Origin: Bacteroidia bacterium
GTDB taxonomy: Bacteria > Bacteroidota > Bacteroidia > Flavobacteriales > Flavobacteriaceae
Reading direction: 5' to 3'
DNA length: 64,000 bases
Assembly (NCBI GenBank): GCA_030425285.1
Contig: JAUIAY010000003.1
Coordinates: 62,001-126,000 of the forward strand
This document shows, in pieces, positions 43,494 through 52,837 of the stretch; within the stretch, counting starts at the first letter, position 1, and the number at the start of each line of letters is the position of its first letter. The notes below the pieces were generated by a model. That model was not told the origin of the DNA. It ran no database searches and was given only the letters and a program-made list of their open reading frames with translations. Both the position numbers and the translations under genes were made by a program.

Positions 43494-44135
43494 TTATTTT
43501 TTGGAAGGCTTTGGTGGCATGGTTCCGAATACCTTATCCCAAAAAGTACTGGAAACTCCAAAAGCTTTTTCAGGATATTGATAGTGGTGTAGATTATGGT
43601 GCAACCACAAATGCTTAAATCGTTTAGGTGGTCGCTTGACATGTATAGCACGATGTACAAACGAATACAGTAAATACCCAACAAAAAAACCAGGAAAAAA
43701 CCCAAAAGTCAAGTCTGGATAGCCTATAACCCAAAACACCACATAAAATATACCGAATAGAATAGACGCCAATACAATCCCAGGAACGGGAGGCATCAAC
43801 AGACGTTCTTTATCTTTTGGAAATTGATGATGTGAACCATGCATAATAAAATGAAAACGTTGTGTCCATTTGGCTTCAGTTATCCAATGGAATAAATACC
43901 TGTGAAGCAGATATTCTGCTAAAGTCCAAAATAATAAACCCGATAGAAAAAGTAAGACAAATTGTAAAACGGAAAGTTTAACAACTTCTATAGCCAGATA
44001 AGTCATGCCAATACTTACCAATCCGTAAACTATCACATTAGATAACGGGTCTGTTTTGGTAAGGCGTTCTAAAACTGGGTTTTTAAAGATTTGCGCCTGA
44101 CCAGTTTCAAATTCAGTTGTAACCTTTGGGCTCAT
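43494..44135 (-). CDS. Fatty-acid hydroxylase-family (sterol desaturase superfamily) protein, FA2H-like
   Basis: A 213-residue membrane di-iron hydroxylase: helices at about residues 35-70, then the histidine boxes HRYLFH (H78 to H83), HGSHH (99-103), HRAIH and HLWLHHNLHH (about 163-188), followed by AFGVSSTFWDKVFGT. The order and the PKDKERLLMPP linker resemble eukaryotic fatty acid 2-hydroxylase (FA2H/Scs7), so it may 2-hydroxylate the acyl chains of sphingolipids or related lipids, which many Bacteroidota make. It lacks the cytochrome b5 domain of the eukaryotic enzymes, so electrons must come from elsewhere. Confidence 0.88.
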   Translation of the reverse strand: MSPKVTTEFETGQAQIFKNPVLERLTKTDPLSNVIVYGLVSIGMTYLAIEVVKLSVLQFVLLFLSGLLFWTLAEYLLHRYLFHWITEAKWTQRFHFIMHGSHHQFPKDKERLLMPPVPGIVLASILFGIFYVVFWVIGYPDLTFGFFPGFFVGYLLYSFVHRAIHVKRPPKRFKHLWLHHNLHHYQYPEKAFGVSSTFWDKVFGTMPPKPSKK

Positions 44136-44138
44136 TTT

Positions 44139-44181
44139 ATTTATTTACTTAAAATTAAAAAATAATTTTAAGTAAATAAAT
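44139..44181 (-). terminator. AT-only 19-bp hairpin after guaB
   Basis: ATTTATTTACTTAAAATTA (44139-44157), an AAAAA loop, and its exact complement (44163-44181). The 19-bp perfect stem has only one G:C pair. It lies 2 bases after the guaB stop and 3 bases before the hydroxylase start, so it probably ends guaB transcripts. Confidence 0.6.
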
Positions 44182-44183
44182 CT

Positions 44184-45656
44184 TTAACGCGAATAATTTG
44201 GTGATTCCTTGGTTATGGTTACATCATGAGGGTGGCTTTCATTGATACCTGAAGCCGTAATTTTCACAAACTGGCCTTTATCCTGGAGTGAAGCAATATC
44301 CTTGGCACCACAATAGCCCATACCAGCGCGTAAACCACCTACAAACTGGTGAATACTTTCATTCAACTCACCTTTATAAGGTACACGTCCAACAATACCC
44401 TCTGGTACCAATTTTTTAATGTCATCTTCTACATCTTGGAAATAACGGTCTTTACTTCCTTGTTTCATGGCTTCAACTGAACCCATACCACGATAGGACT
44501 TAAATTTTCTACCTTCATAAATAATGGTTTCACCTGGCGATTCTTTTGTTCCTGCCAAAAGCGAACCCAACATCACACAATCAGCTCCAGCTGCAATAGC
44601 CTTTGGAATATCACCTGTGTAACGAATACCACCATCTGCAATTACAGGAACTCCTGAACCTTTGATAGCTGCTGCAACCTCCAAAACAGCCGAGAACTGC
44701 GGAAATCCTACGCCTGCCACAACGCGTGTGGTACAAATAGAACCTGGTCCGATTCCTACTTTAACAGCATCAGCTCCTGCTTCTACCAAAAATTTTGCTG
44801 CTTCACCTGTAGCAATATTACCAACAACTACATCCAATTTTGGGAATTTAGCTTTGACTTCCTTCAAAACATTTACAACACCTTTGGTATGGCCATGAGC
44901 TGTATCAATAATAATGGCATCAACACCAGCACCAACCAAAGCTTCTGCTCTATCAACAGCGTCACCTGTTACACCGATGGCTGCTGCCACACGTAAACGC
45001 CCATACTGATCTTTGTTGGCCATGGGTTTTTGGGTAAGCTTGGTAATATCCCTAAAAGTGATTAAACCAATTAATTTATAGTCATCATCAACAACTGGAA
45101 GTTTTTCAATTTTATTCTCCTGAAGAATATCTTCGGCATCAACCAATGAGGTTCCTTGTCCGGCTGTAACCAAATTTTCTGAAGTCATGACTTCAATAAT
45201 TGGTCGGTTATTGTTCTTTTCAAATCGCAAATCCCGATTGGTAACAATTCCTTTTAAGACACCATTATCATCTACAATAGGAATACCTCCAATGCTGTGC
45301 TCTGCCATATTTTCCTTAGCATCGCGTACAATAGCCGTTAATGGTAAGGTAACCGGATCGATTATCATACCACTTTCAGCGCGCTTTACCTTTCTTACTT
45401 TTGAAGCTTGCTGATCAATAGTCATGTTTTTATGCAGAACTCCTATACCACCTTCTTGAGCAATGGCAATAGCCATTTTGCTTTCGGTCACGGTATCCAT
45501 AGCAGCAGAAACTATAGGCACATTAATTGTAATGTTTCTAGAAAACTTTGATTGGATACTAACTTCGCGTGGTAATACTTCTGAAAAGGCTGGTACTAAA
45601 AGGACATCGTCATAGGTAAGTCCTTCTCCTAAAATTTTGTTTTGATGAGCTATCAT
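44184..45656 (-). CDS. guaB: IMP dehydrogenase
   Basis: A 490-residue enzyme: [19 protein letters not shown], then two CBS repeats (about residues 95-205; [43 protein letters not shown]), [13 protein letters not shown], the catalytic loop [18 protein letters not shown] with Cys, [18 protein letters not shown], and the flap [14 protein letters not shown]. It makes XMP, the committed step to GTP. Full length. The start is preceded by a hairpin-containing leader and a perfect -7 element. Confidence 0.97.
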   Translation of the reverse strand: MIAHQNKILGEGLTYDDVLLVPAFSEVLPREVSIQSKFSRNITINVPIVSAAMDTVTESKMAIAIAQEGGIGVLHKNMTIDQQASKVRKVKRAESGMIIDPVTLPLTAIVRDAKENMAEHSIGGIPIVDDNGVLKGIVTNRDLRFEKNNNRPIIEVMTSENLVTAGQGTSLVDAEDILQENKIEKLPVVDDDYKLIGLITFRDITKLTQKPMANKDQYGRLRVAAAIGVTGDAVDRAEALVGAGVDAIIIDTAHGHTKGVVNVLKEVKAKFPKLDVVVGNIATGEAAKFLVEAGADAVKVGIGPGSICTTRVVAGVGFPQFSAVLEVAAAIKGSGVPVIADGGIRYTGDIPKAIAAGADCVMLGSLLAGTKESPGETIIYEGRKFKSYRGMGSVEAMKQGSKDRYFQDVEDDIKKLVPEGIVGRVPYKGELNESIHQFVGGLRAGMGYCGAKDIASLQDKGQFVKITASGINESHPHDVTITKESPNYSR

Positions 45657-45657
45657 G

Positions 45658-45690
45658 ATGCAATTACGATTATAATTGCATGCAAATATA
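45658..45690 (-). promoter_or_regulatory. guaB promoter with hairpin leader
   Basis: The minus strand has TATATTTG (45690-45683), a perfect -7 element 27 bases upstream of the start codon. The inverted repeat ATGCAATTA (45658-45666) and TAATTGCAT (45673-45681), 6-base loop, fills the stretch between -7 and the start codon. It would overlap the transcription start, so it may act as a repressor operator or an mRNA hairpin hiding the start. Confidence 0.5.
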
Positions 45691-45692
45691 CA

Positions 45693-45719
45693 ACTTAAAA
45701 CAGTAACTAGGTTTTAAGT
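45693..45719 (-). terminator. Hairpin before the guaB promoter
   Basis: ACTTAAAAC (45693-45701) and GTTTTAAGT (45711-45719) form a 9-bp stem with a 9-base loop after the upstream gene (stop at 45730). AT-rich and without a long T-run; probably a weak terminator for the upstream operon. Confidence 0.45.
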
Positions 45720-45729
45720 AAGAGTTAAT

Positions 45730-46434
45730 TTATTTATAATGTTCCCTGCAATAGTCGCGTAGTGTTCCCAAAGCATACTCATAACGTGTTCTAGCATCAG
45801 AAACATTTCCTTTAAATCGTATTTCCTTGGGTACCACAAGCGCATAAAATCCTTTCCCTTGAGACATGCGTTTAATGGTCTTGAGCGTTTTATCGTCAAT
45901 ATCCGAATAAACTTCCTGAAGCCAATTGTACTGTTCCAAGTATAAAATGTCCTTATCCCATTCCAAAGCAGCATCACCTTGTAAAACATCTGAAGTATAG
46001 TAAGCTGCTTTTAACTCCTTAAAGACCGAATTAAAAACCAATTCACTTCCCTGATAGGCATATTCCTTAACGGTATCTTTTGTAAAAATGCTAAATGGGA
46101 AAGCCTTTATTAATCGTAGTTTTTTGGAAATATAATGTGCCATTTTGGGCCATAAAACTTGATGACCTTTTGTTTCTATACTTTTATAATACCATTCATA
46201 AAAATCACGACGCTCGGGAATACTTTGATACTCTTCAGGAAGTTGGTTTTCTAAATTATAAGCATTAGCTTGTTGCCAAACTATTGTATTGTTCTTTCTA
46301 TCTGATTTTAACCAATCTGAAGATGTCAATTCAGTTCTACCTGTTTGCTTTTGGTATGCTTTTAATGAAGGCCATTCTGAAGCATAGCAAGAAACCGATA
46401 GCATCCCTACGATAAAATATAATTTAACCCTCAT
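45730..46434 (-). CDS. Exported protein of unknown function
   Basis: A 234-residue protein with a signal-like start (LYFIVGMLSVSCYA, with a Cys that might be a lipobox). The mature part begins EWPSLKAYQKQTGRTELTSSDWL, contains DRRDFYEWYY-like and ALVVPKEIRFKGNVSDARTRYEYALG segments, and is mostly helical with many Trp and Tyr. I do not recognise a function. It starts 5 bases after the HMG-CoA lyase gene on the same strand. Similar proteins appear to be widespread in flavobacteria (recollection, not a search). Confidence 0.72.
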   Translation of the reverse strand: MRVKLYFIVGMLSVSCYASEWPSLKAYQKQTGRTELTSSDWLKSDRKNNTIVWQQANAYNLENQLPEEYQSIPERRDFYEWYYKSIETKGHQVLWPKMAHYISKKLRLIKAFPFSIFTKDTVKEYAYQGSELVFNSVFKELKAAYYTSDVLQGDAALEWDKDILYLEQYNWLQEVYSDIDDKTLKTIKRMSQGKGFYALVVPKEIRFKGNVSDARTRYEYALGTLRDYCREHYK

Positions 46435-46439
46435 ATAAT

Positions 46440-47303
46440 TTAATGATAAACACTAAATATTTTAGTAGCCTCATTATAACCACTTTCAAAACTCATGGCA
46501 TTGAGATCGGATTTCTTTTTGGAAGTAAAATATGAGAGTAATTTTTCGGTAGGCATATTACCAGTTAATTCATCTTTAGCCATTGGGCAGCCACCAAATC
46601 CTTGAATAGCACCATCAAATCGTCTGCAACCCGCTTTATAGGCTGCATCGACCTTTTCAAACCAAGTAGTTGGTGTTGTGTGCAAATGGGCACCGAATTC
46701 AATTTTTGGATATTTTGGAATTAAGTTTGAAAACAGATAATCAATATTTTCAGGATCCGAACTTCCAATGGTATCACTTAAGGATAAAATCTTCACGCCC
46801 ATATTACTCAACCGCTCGGTCCACTCTCCTACTATATCCACATTCCATGGATCGCCATACGGATTCCCAAATCCCATGGAAATATAAACCACCACTTCCT
46901 TGTTGGATTTATCGGCTATCTCTAAAATCTCTTTCAAAGTAACCACCGACTGCGCTATGGTTTTATGTGTGTTACGCATCTGGAAATTTTCTGAAATAGA
47001 AAACGGATAGCCTAAATAATTAATTTCAGGATGTTGAGAGGCATCACTGGCGCCACGTGTATTTGCAATAATAGCCAACAGCTTGCTAGTAGTTTTACTC
47101 AAATCCAATTGTGAGAGAACCTCGGCTGTATCAACCATTTGTGGAATAGCTTTTGGTGACACAAAACTTCCAAAGTCAATAGTATTAAAACCCACACGCA
47201 ATAAGGATTGAATGTATTGTACCTTTTTTTCAGTGGGAATAAAAGCCTTGATGCCTTGCATAGCATCTCGTGGACATTCAATGATTTTAACAACATCGTT
47301 CAT
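46440..47303 (-). CDS. Hydroxymethylglutaryl-CoA lyase
   Basis: A 287-residue TIM-barrel enzyme. The frame opens three codons earlier with a TTG, but the ATG giving MNDVVKIIECPRDAMQG is preferred. Motifs: ECPRDAMQGIKAFIPTEKK (Arg-Asp pair), FGSFVSPKAIPQMVD, SMGFGNPYGDPWN, HLHTTPTTW (metal His pair) and GFGGCPMAKDELTGNMPTE with the catalytic Cys. It splits HMG-CoA to acetoacetate and acetyl-CoA in leucine breakdown, which fits the leucine dehydrogenase elsewhere in this window. Confidence 0.92.
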   Translation of the reverse strand: MNDVVKIIECPRDAMQGIKAFIPTEKKVQYIQSLLRVGFNTIDFGSFVSPKAIPQMVDTAEVLSQLDLSKTTSKLLAIIANTRGASDASQHPEINYLGYPFSISENFQMRNTHKTIAQSVVTLKEILEIADKSNKEVVVYISMGFGNPYGDPWNVDIVGEWTERLSNMGVKILSLSDTIGSSDPENIDYLFSNLIPKYPKIEFGAHLHTTPTTWFEKVDAAYKAGCRRFDGAIQGFGGCPMAKDELTGNMPTEKLLSYFTSKKKSDLNAMSFESGYNEATKIFSVYH

Positions 47304-47353
47304 GGTCTCCAAAGATAGTAAAGAAAAGCATCTACGAAAACGTTTTCAAGTAA

Positions 47354-47971
47354 CTATATCAAAATTAAAATAGCGATACCTACAAACACAACAATCTGTA
47401 ACCATTTCAGAAAAACCCCAACTTGATTATGTGATTTAATATAATTTGCTATCAAGCCTGACAAAAGAGCTATAGTTGAAAAAATCATCAGGGAAACACC
47501 CATAAAAATAAAGCCTAAAATATAAAACTGAAGAATCGTACTTAATGAATCACTAAACAAAAACCCTGGAAAAAAGGCTAAAAAGAAAATAGTAACCTTG
47601 GGGTTTAATACGTTCATGATAAAACCCTGTTTAAACAATTGTCCCAATGATTTTTTTGGCGCTTGACCATGTGCTAAGTCTATGGCACTACTGCTTTGAT
47701 ACACTTTGAAAGCCAAATACAACAAATACAAGGCTCCCAATAATTTCAAAACAAAAAACAAGGTTTCACTTTCACGGATAATCAACGAAACGCCAAAGGC
47801 CAACAAGGTAGTATGAACAATACAACCTGTAATAAGGCCCGCTGTGGTTGCCAAGCCATATTTTGTGCCATTCACGACACTTTGAGTCAGCACATAAATA
47901 TTGTCTGGACCTGGGGAAATGGCCAAGGCTGCGGTAGCCAAAACAAACGATATGATAATATCGTAAGCCAA
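47354..47971 (-). CDS. LysE-family amino-acid exporter
   Basis: A 205-residue membrane protein with six helices; the first carries AISPGPDNIYVLTQSVVNGTKYGLATTAGLITG, the LysE/RhtB signature, and a middle loop FIMNVLNPKVTIFFLAFFPGFL. Members export amino acids such as lysine, threonine or homoserine lactone; the substrate is unknown. It follows pyrD by 3 bases on the same strand. Confidence 0.92.
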   Translation of the reverse strand: MAYDIIISFVLATAALAISPGPDNIYVLTQSVVNGTKYGLATTAGLITGCIVHTTLLAFGVSLIIRESETLFFVLKLLGALYLLYLAFKVYQSSSAIDLAHGQAPKKSLGQLFKQGFIMNVLNPKVTIFFLAFFPGFLFSDSLSTILQFYILGFIFMGVSLMIFSTIALLSGLIANYIKSHNQVGVFLKWLQIVVFVGIAILILI

Positions 47972-47974
47972 TGT

Positions 47975-48991
47975 TTAATGTTTTAGCAAAGCTTTATTGA
48001 TATCCTTAATCAGTTTGGGACCCTCATAAATGAAACCTGTGTACAACTGAATTAAATCGGCTCCTGCTTCCAGTTTTTCCAGAGCATCAGCAACCGAATG
48101 GATACCACCAACACCAATAATCGGAAAAGCTTTGTTGCTTCTTTCGGACAGAAAGCGAATCACTTCTGTGGAACGTTTTGTCAAGGGTTTTCCACTTAAT
48201 CCACCAACTTCAACTTTGTTTTCAGATTGTAGGCCTTCCCTGGAAATGGTTGTATTGGTAGCGATAACACCATCAATTTTTGTGTCTTTTATAATATCTA
48301 TGATATCCAACAATTGTGAATCGGTTAAATCCGGTGCTATTTTTAATAGAATCGGTTTGGGATTTTGCTTTTCAGCATTCAAAAGCTTTAGGGTTTGTAA
48401 CAATTTAGTCAACGGTTCTTTATCCTGAAGCTCCCGTAAATTAGGTGTATTGGGTGAACTCACATTGACCACAAAATAATCCACATGGTCAAACAACGCG
48501 TTAAAACAGAGTTTGTAATCGTTAACCGCTTCCTCGTTGGGCGTCACCTTATTCTTTCCAATATTGCCCCCAATTAATACGCCTTTGTTTTTCTTTAAAC
48601 GTTCTACAGCCTCTGCAACACCACCATTGTTAAAACCCATACGGTTGATAATAGCCGCATCCGATTTTAAACGAAACAAGCGCTTTTTAGGATTCCCAGA
48701 CTGCGGTTTTGGCGTCAGTGTGCCAATTTCCACAAAACCAAATCCAAAATTATTCAGTTCATTAAACAACTTGGCATCCTTATCAAAACCTGCAGCCAAC
48801 CCAACAGGATTTTTAAATGTTAAACCAAACAATTCGCGTTCCAGTCGTTTATCCTCAATACAATACAAGCTTCTAAACAGCCCTGAAATCAAGGGTATCT
48901 TATTCATAAAACGAATTAAGGAAAAGGTTAGATGATGTATTTTTTCAGGATCGAATAGAAAAAAAAGTGGACGAATAATTAACTTGTACAT
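47975..48991 (-). CDS. pyrD: Dihydroorotate dehydrogenase (quinone), class 2
   Basis: A 338-residue enzyme: an N-terminal amphipathic membrane-binding helix ([20 protein letters not shown]), [32 protein letters not shown], the catalytic [15 protein letters not shown] with Ser, [16 protein letters not shown] and the FMN-binding [31 protein letters not shown]. It oxidises dihydroorotate at the cytoplasmic membrane and reduces quinone in pyrimidine synthesis. Full length for class 2. Confidence 0.96.
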   Translation of the reverse strand: MYKLIIRPLFFLFDPEKIHHLTFSLIRFMNKIPLISGLFRSLYCIEDKRLERELFGLTFKNPVGLAAGFDKDAKLFNELNNFGFGFVEIGTLTPKPQSGNPKKRLFRLKSDAAIINRMGFNNGGVAEAVERLKKNKGVLIGGNIGKNKVTPNEEAVNDYKLCFNALFDHVDYFVVNVSSPNTPNLRELQDKEPLTKLLQTLKLLNAEKQNPKPILLKIAPDLTDSQLLDIIDIIKDTKIDGVIATNTTISREGLQSENKVEVGGLSGKPLTKRSTEVIRFLSERSNKAFPIIGVGGIHSVADALEKLEAGADLIQLYTGFIYEGPKLIKDINKALLKH

Positions 48992-49008
48992 GGTGGATTT
49001 TTGAAGTA

Positions 49009-49041
49009 CAAAAGTACAATTCTATTTAAGGAAATATTCCT
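49009..49041 (-). promoter_or_regulatory. pyrD promoter with two inverted repeats
   Basis: TACTTTTG (49016-49009, minus strand) is a perfect -7 element 18 bases before the start. It lies in the palindrome GTAC-AAAA-GTAC (49005-49016 region), and upstream AGGAA-ATA-TTCCT (49029-49041) covers the -33 zone and may be an operator or the end of the channel gene's transcript. Confidence 0.45.
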
Positions 49042-49046
49042 AAAAG

Positions 49047-49715
49047 TTAGTCTTTTTGTGAGTGTCTAATGTATTTTTCCACAACAACTGCTGTAATAAT
49101 CACCAAATAAAACTGACCTGCCATAGCTATAAACATGGACGCCTTTTGAGCAATATCAGTTACTGGTATAATGTCACCGTAACCAATCGTCATTAGAGTA
49201 ATGAAACTATAATACATTAAATCATTAATATTGTTAGGTGTCATTCCTGTTTCCTGTAATCCATTAAAAGAACCTGGACTTATAAGCTCGATACAGTTGA
49301 AAATAAAAAAACCTATCAAGCCTAAAGAAATATAACCGCTCATCAATCCATAAATAACTGTTTTATCTACTTGTTTAGCGTTCCATACCTGAAAAATAAT
49401 CCCGAACGTTGTTAAACTGTAAAACAGGAAATAAATAAAAAAGCGAATATATTCTAAAATACGTTCATCGGTATTGGAAAAATAGCGGTATAAAAATACG
49501 CCTATGGTAAGAACCAAAAGAACCTTGACAACAACAGATTGTTGTTTTTGCTTTTTGAAAATCACTAATCCTGATGCTATATTTAGAACAAATAGCAAAG
49601 GCATAATAAGTGTATTAATAATATTCTTTGGAAAAATTAATGAACCAAAAAGAATAACAACCAAACTATAAAAGAAAAGTTCAAAACGATATCGATAAAG
49701 CTTTTTCAAAACCAC
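49047..49715 (-). CDS. Potassium-channel-family protein
   Basis: A 222-residue membrane protein with six hydrophobic segments and an ion-channel pore loop containing the K+ selectivity filter TIGYGD (about residues 176-181) in FITLMTIGYGDIIPVTDIAQK, followed by a last helix. No RCK/TrkA domain is present, so gating is not by nucleotide or Ca2+ binding to such a domain. It lies one base after the RND permease stop and reads in the same direction, so it may be part of the efflux operon's transcript. Confidence 0.85.
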   Translation of the reverse strand: MVLKKLYRYRFELFFYSLVVILFGSLIFPKNIINTLIMPLLFVLNIASGLVIFKKQKQQSVVVKVLLVLTIGVFLYRYFSNTDERILEYIRFFIYFLFYSLTTFGIIFQVWNAKQVDKTVIYGLMSGYISLGLIGFFIFNCIELISPGSFNGLQETGMTPNNINDLMYYSFITLMTIGYGDIIPVTDIAQKASMFIAMAGQFYLVIITAVVVEKYIRHSQKD

Positions 49716-49716
49716 T

Positions 49717-52700
49717 TTAATCTTCCATTAAATCCTCATTAAACTCATAGTCATTGTAATTGACCTTGTATAACACACTGTAAAATGATGGAATAAACAA
49801 TAAGGTTATAAAAGTACCAAACAAAAGCCCTACCATAATACTAACCGCCATACCTTCCCACATTTCACCACCACTTAAATACAACGGAATCAATCCTAAA
49901 ACTGTTGTAAAGGTTGCCAACAAAATAGGTCTAAAACGCTGTAAGCAAGCGGCAATAATGGCATCTTGAATAGGACGTTTTATTTCGGTTTCTTCTATTT
50001 GAATCCTATCAATCAAAACTATAGCATTATTTATAACAATACCTGCTAAAGATATAACCCCTAAAAACGGCATAAAACCAAAAGGTTCTTGAAAAATTAA
50101 TAGCCCAATCACTACACCTATGATGCCCAACGGTATGGTTGATGCCACCATGGTTGTTTTTCTAACCGAATTAAATTGAATTATCAGCAATAAAATAATT
50201 ATGAATCCTGACAGTGGTAAATAACCAATTACAGCACCCATATTTTCTGCTGTGTTTTCTGCATCTCCACCAAATTTATAAGTATACCCTTCTGGCCAAG
50301 TTTTGGACTGTTCTGCTATCCAAGGCGTCATTTCCTTCATAATAGCCGAGGCATTGCCATCATCATTTAACTCACTAGAGACTATAATAGTTCTATCAAT
50401 GTCCAAACGCTTTATTTTTGCGTATTGCCATTCTGGAATAATAGTGGCCACTTGACTCAAAGGCACACTTTTTCCAGTATTTTGGGCGTAAACATTTAAA
50501 GTTTCTATTGAAGCCAATGTTTGTTGCTGACTACCGTCACTACGCATCAAAATAGGAATAGATTTATCATCCTCGCGATACTCACCTGTTTTAAAACCGT
50601 CTAAAACCGTTTGTAAGGATGTAGCTATGTCTTGATTTGAAACACCTGCCAAACGGGCTTTGTTTTGATCGATATTGACTACAAACTTTTTACTCTTTGG
50701 TCCCCAATCGTCTTTGACGTTTTTTGTTCCTGTAATTTTTGATAGTTTTTGTTTAGTTTGTTCCGATAAAGCGGCCAACACATCTGGATCCTCACCTGAT
50801 ATTTTGACTTCAATAGGAGTCCCTCCACCTCCTGAACCTAACAAACTAACCTTAACATCGGCATCTGGAAAATTGTTAAAACAAAACGCATCCAGTTTAT
50901 TAACCAACTCTTTATTATAAATAGCATCGGAAACATTCACCAACATGTGTCCATAACTGGCATCGGGTTCATCTGGTGTATAGCCTAAATCATAAGATTC
51001 AGGCCCTTTTCCAACATAAGATGACCAATCGGTAATACCATTTTCACGGGATTCATTGACTAACAAAGAATCACGCATATAAACTTCTAATTCTTCAACT
51101 AATTCTTGAGTTCGTTCAATTCGTGTACCTTGGGTTAAGTTAATATCAACCGTTATCATGTTTCGGTCACTATCAGGAAAGAAAACAAATGGAATTTTAG
51201 TAAACCCGTAAAGAGATAAAATAAATAATCCTACTATGACAAGGAGCACTGTAACCTTTATAGATAACGCCTTTAGAATTAAATCCTTGTAATACCCTTT
51301 TAATTTAAATATGACTTTATCAATCGCACTAGGTTCACGTTCTGCTTTAGGTTTTATTTTCAGGAATAAAACACAGAACAGAGTAATCACTGTTAACGCT
51401 AAAAGCCAGGAGGATAACAATGCTAAAGATATTACCACGAAAATGGGTCCTACAATATCGCCCATTGTGGATTCAGCCAAATAAAAAGCCAAGAATGCTG
51501 CCGATGTTGTTAATGTTGAAATCAACAGAGGTGTAAATAATTCGGAACATGCTTCAATTGCGGCCGTTTTAGCTGCGGTACCATTTTCCATTTTTACCAT
51601 TATGGTTTCTGCCACAACTATGGCATTATCAACCATCATACCCAAGGCCATAATCAAGGCTGCCAAAGTCACCTGATTTAAACCCATGCTGATCACACCC
51701 ATAAGCATCAACGTCATGATTGTAACTAAAGGGATTAGACTCGCAATAATTGCTCCTGTTCGAACCCCTAAAAAAATGAGCATCACCAATAATACAATCA
51801 CAATGGATTGCATGAGATTGACTATAAAATCACTGATTTTAACATCAATATATTTATCCAAAGAAGCCAAGCGTGTTAACTCAAGACCTACAGGCAACTT
51901 GTTTTGCCAATCAGAGATAACCTGATTCACATCTGCTCCCAATTGAATAACGTTGGCACCTTCCTTCAAACTCACATGCATAGAGATGGCATCTTTGCCA
52001 TTCACTTTCACGATTTGAGTTGGTGGATCAATATAACCTTTTACAATGTTAGTAATATCACCCAAGTAAACCATTTGAGTCCCATCACCTACTGGAATTA
52101 AGGTGTTTTCAATATCTTCAACCGAATTGAAATTACCCGTAGGTTCCAAAATAATACGTTCATTTTGCAGATTCACCTGACCTCCGGAACTCAATATATT
52201 AGTAGCACTGATGGCTGATTGTAATTTAGATGCTGATAAGCCATATTCTTTTAAACGGGAATTATCAAACTCTACAAAAACGCGTTCATCTTGAACACCT
52301 CCTAATTCCACTTTAGCAGCGAATTCCAGCTTTATTAAATCGTCTTTTATATCATCAATGTATTCCTTTGATTCGGCATAAGAAAATCCGTCTGAAATTA
52401 AGCCCACTGCTATTCCAAACACTTCACCAATACCATCATCATCCAAAAAAGGCACAGCACCAGAAGGTAAACCTTCAATGGCATCCAACTTACGTCGTAA
52501 TCTATCCCAAACGGCTTGCAATTTTTCAGGCTTAACCTCATCTTTTAACTCAACTGTCACCACTGACAATCCTGAACGCGACGTACTACTGACTTCCTTT
52601 AATTCTGGTAATTCCTGGGAAATTTTTTCAACCTTATCAGTAACCAAAAGCTCCACCCGTTCTGGACTTGCTCCAGGAAATTGCGTAACAATAGTGGCTA

Positions 52701-52830
52701 CACGAACCGTATAAGGTGGCATACTATCTCGTGATAAACCTTGGTATAAGACAATACCCATTAACACAATGGTGGCTAAAACCGTAAAGGTTATTCTATT
52801 GCGCTCTATAGAAAACTGGGCTAAATTCAT
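49717..52830 (-). CDS. RND-family efflux permease
   Basis: A 1037-residue inner-membrane pump of the AcrB/hydrophobe-amphiphile kind: twelve helices, porter domains after helix 1 (residues about 35-330) and helix 7 (about 560-860), TM4 proton-relay region GMMVDNAIVVAETI with one Asp (the usual second one is Asn), SFYSVLYK near the end. It uses the proton gradient to expel hydrophobic compounds through a TolC channel. Adaptor and TolC genes lie directly upstream, so all three parts are encoded together. Substrates cannot be read from sequence. Confidence 0.95.
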   Translation of the reverse strand: MNLAQFSIERNRITFTVLATIVLMGIVLYQGLSRDSMPPYTVRVATIVTQFPGASPERVELLVTDKVEKISQELPELKEVSSTSRSGLSVVTVELKDEVKPEKLQAVWDRLRRKLDAIEGLPSGAVPFLDDDGIGEVFGIAVGLISDGFSYAESKEYIDDIKDDLIKLEFAAKVELGGVQDERVFVEFDNSRLKEYGLSASKLQSAISATNILSSGGQVNLQNERIILEPTGNFNSVEDIENTLIPVGDGTQMVYLGDITNIVKGYIDPPTQIVKVNGKDAISMHVSLKEGANVIQLGADVNQVISDWQNKLPVGLELTRLASLDKYIDVKISDFIVNLMQSIVIVLLVMLIFLGVRTGAIIASLIPLVTIMTLMLMGVISMGLNQVTLAALIMALGMMVDNAIVVAETIMVKMENGTAAKTAAIEACSELFTPLLISTLTTSAAFLAFYLAESTMGDIVGPIFVVISLALLSSWLLALTVITLFCVLFLKIKPKAEREPSAIDKVIFKLKGYYKDLILKALSIKVTVLLVIVGLFILSLYGFTKIPFVFFPDSDRNMITVDINLTQGTRIERTQELVEELEVYMRDSLLVNESRENGITDWSSYVGKGPESYDLGYTPDEPDASYGHMLVNVSDAIYNKELVNKLDAFCFNNFPDADVKVSLLGSGGGGTPIEVKISGEDPDVLAALSEQTKQKLSKITGTKNVKDDWGPKSKKFVVNIDQNKARLAGVSNQDIATSLQTVLDGFKTGEYREDDKSIPILMRSDGSQQQTLASIETLNVYAQNTGKSVPLSQVATIIPEWQYAKIKRLDIDRTIIVSSELNDDGNASAIMKEMTPWIAEQSKTWPEGYTYKFGGDAENTAENMGAVIGYLPLSGFIIILLLIIQFNSVRKTTMVASTIPLGIIGVVIGLLIFQEPFGFMPFLGVISLAGIVINNAIVLIDRIQIEETEIKRPIQDAIIAACLQRFRPILLATFTTVLGLIPLYLSGGEMWEGMAVSIMVGLLFGTFITLLFIPSFYSVLYKVNYNDYEFNEDLMED

Positions 52831-52837
52831 CTAGCAG

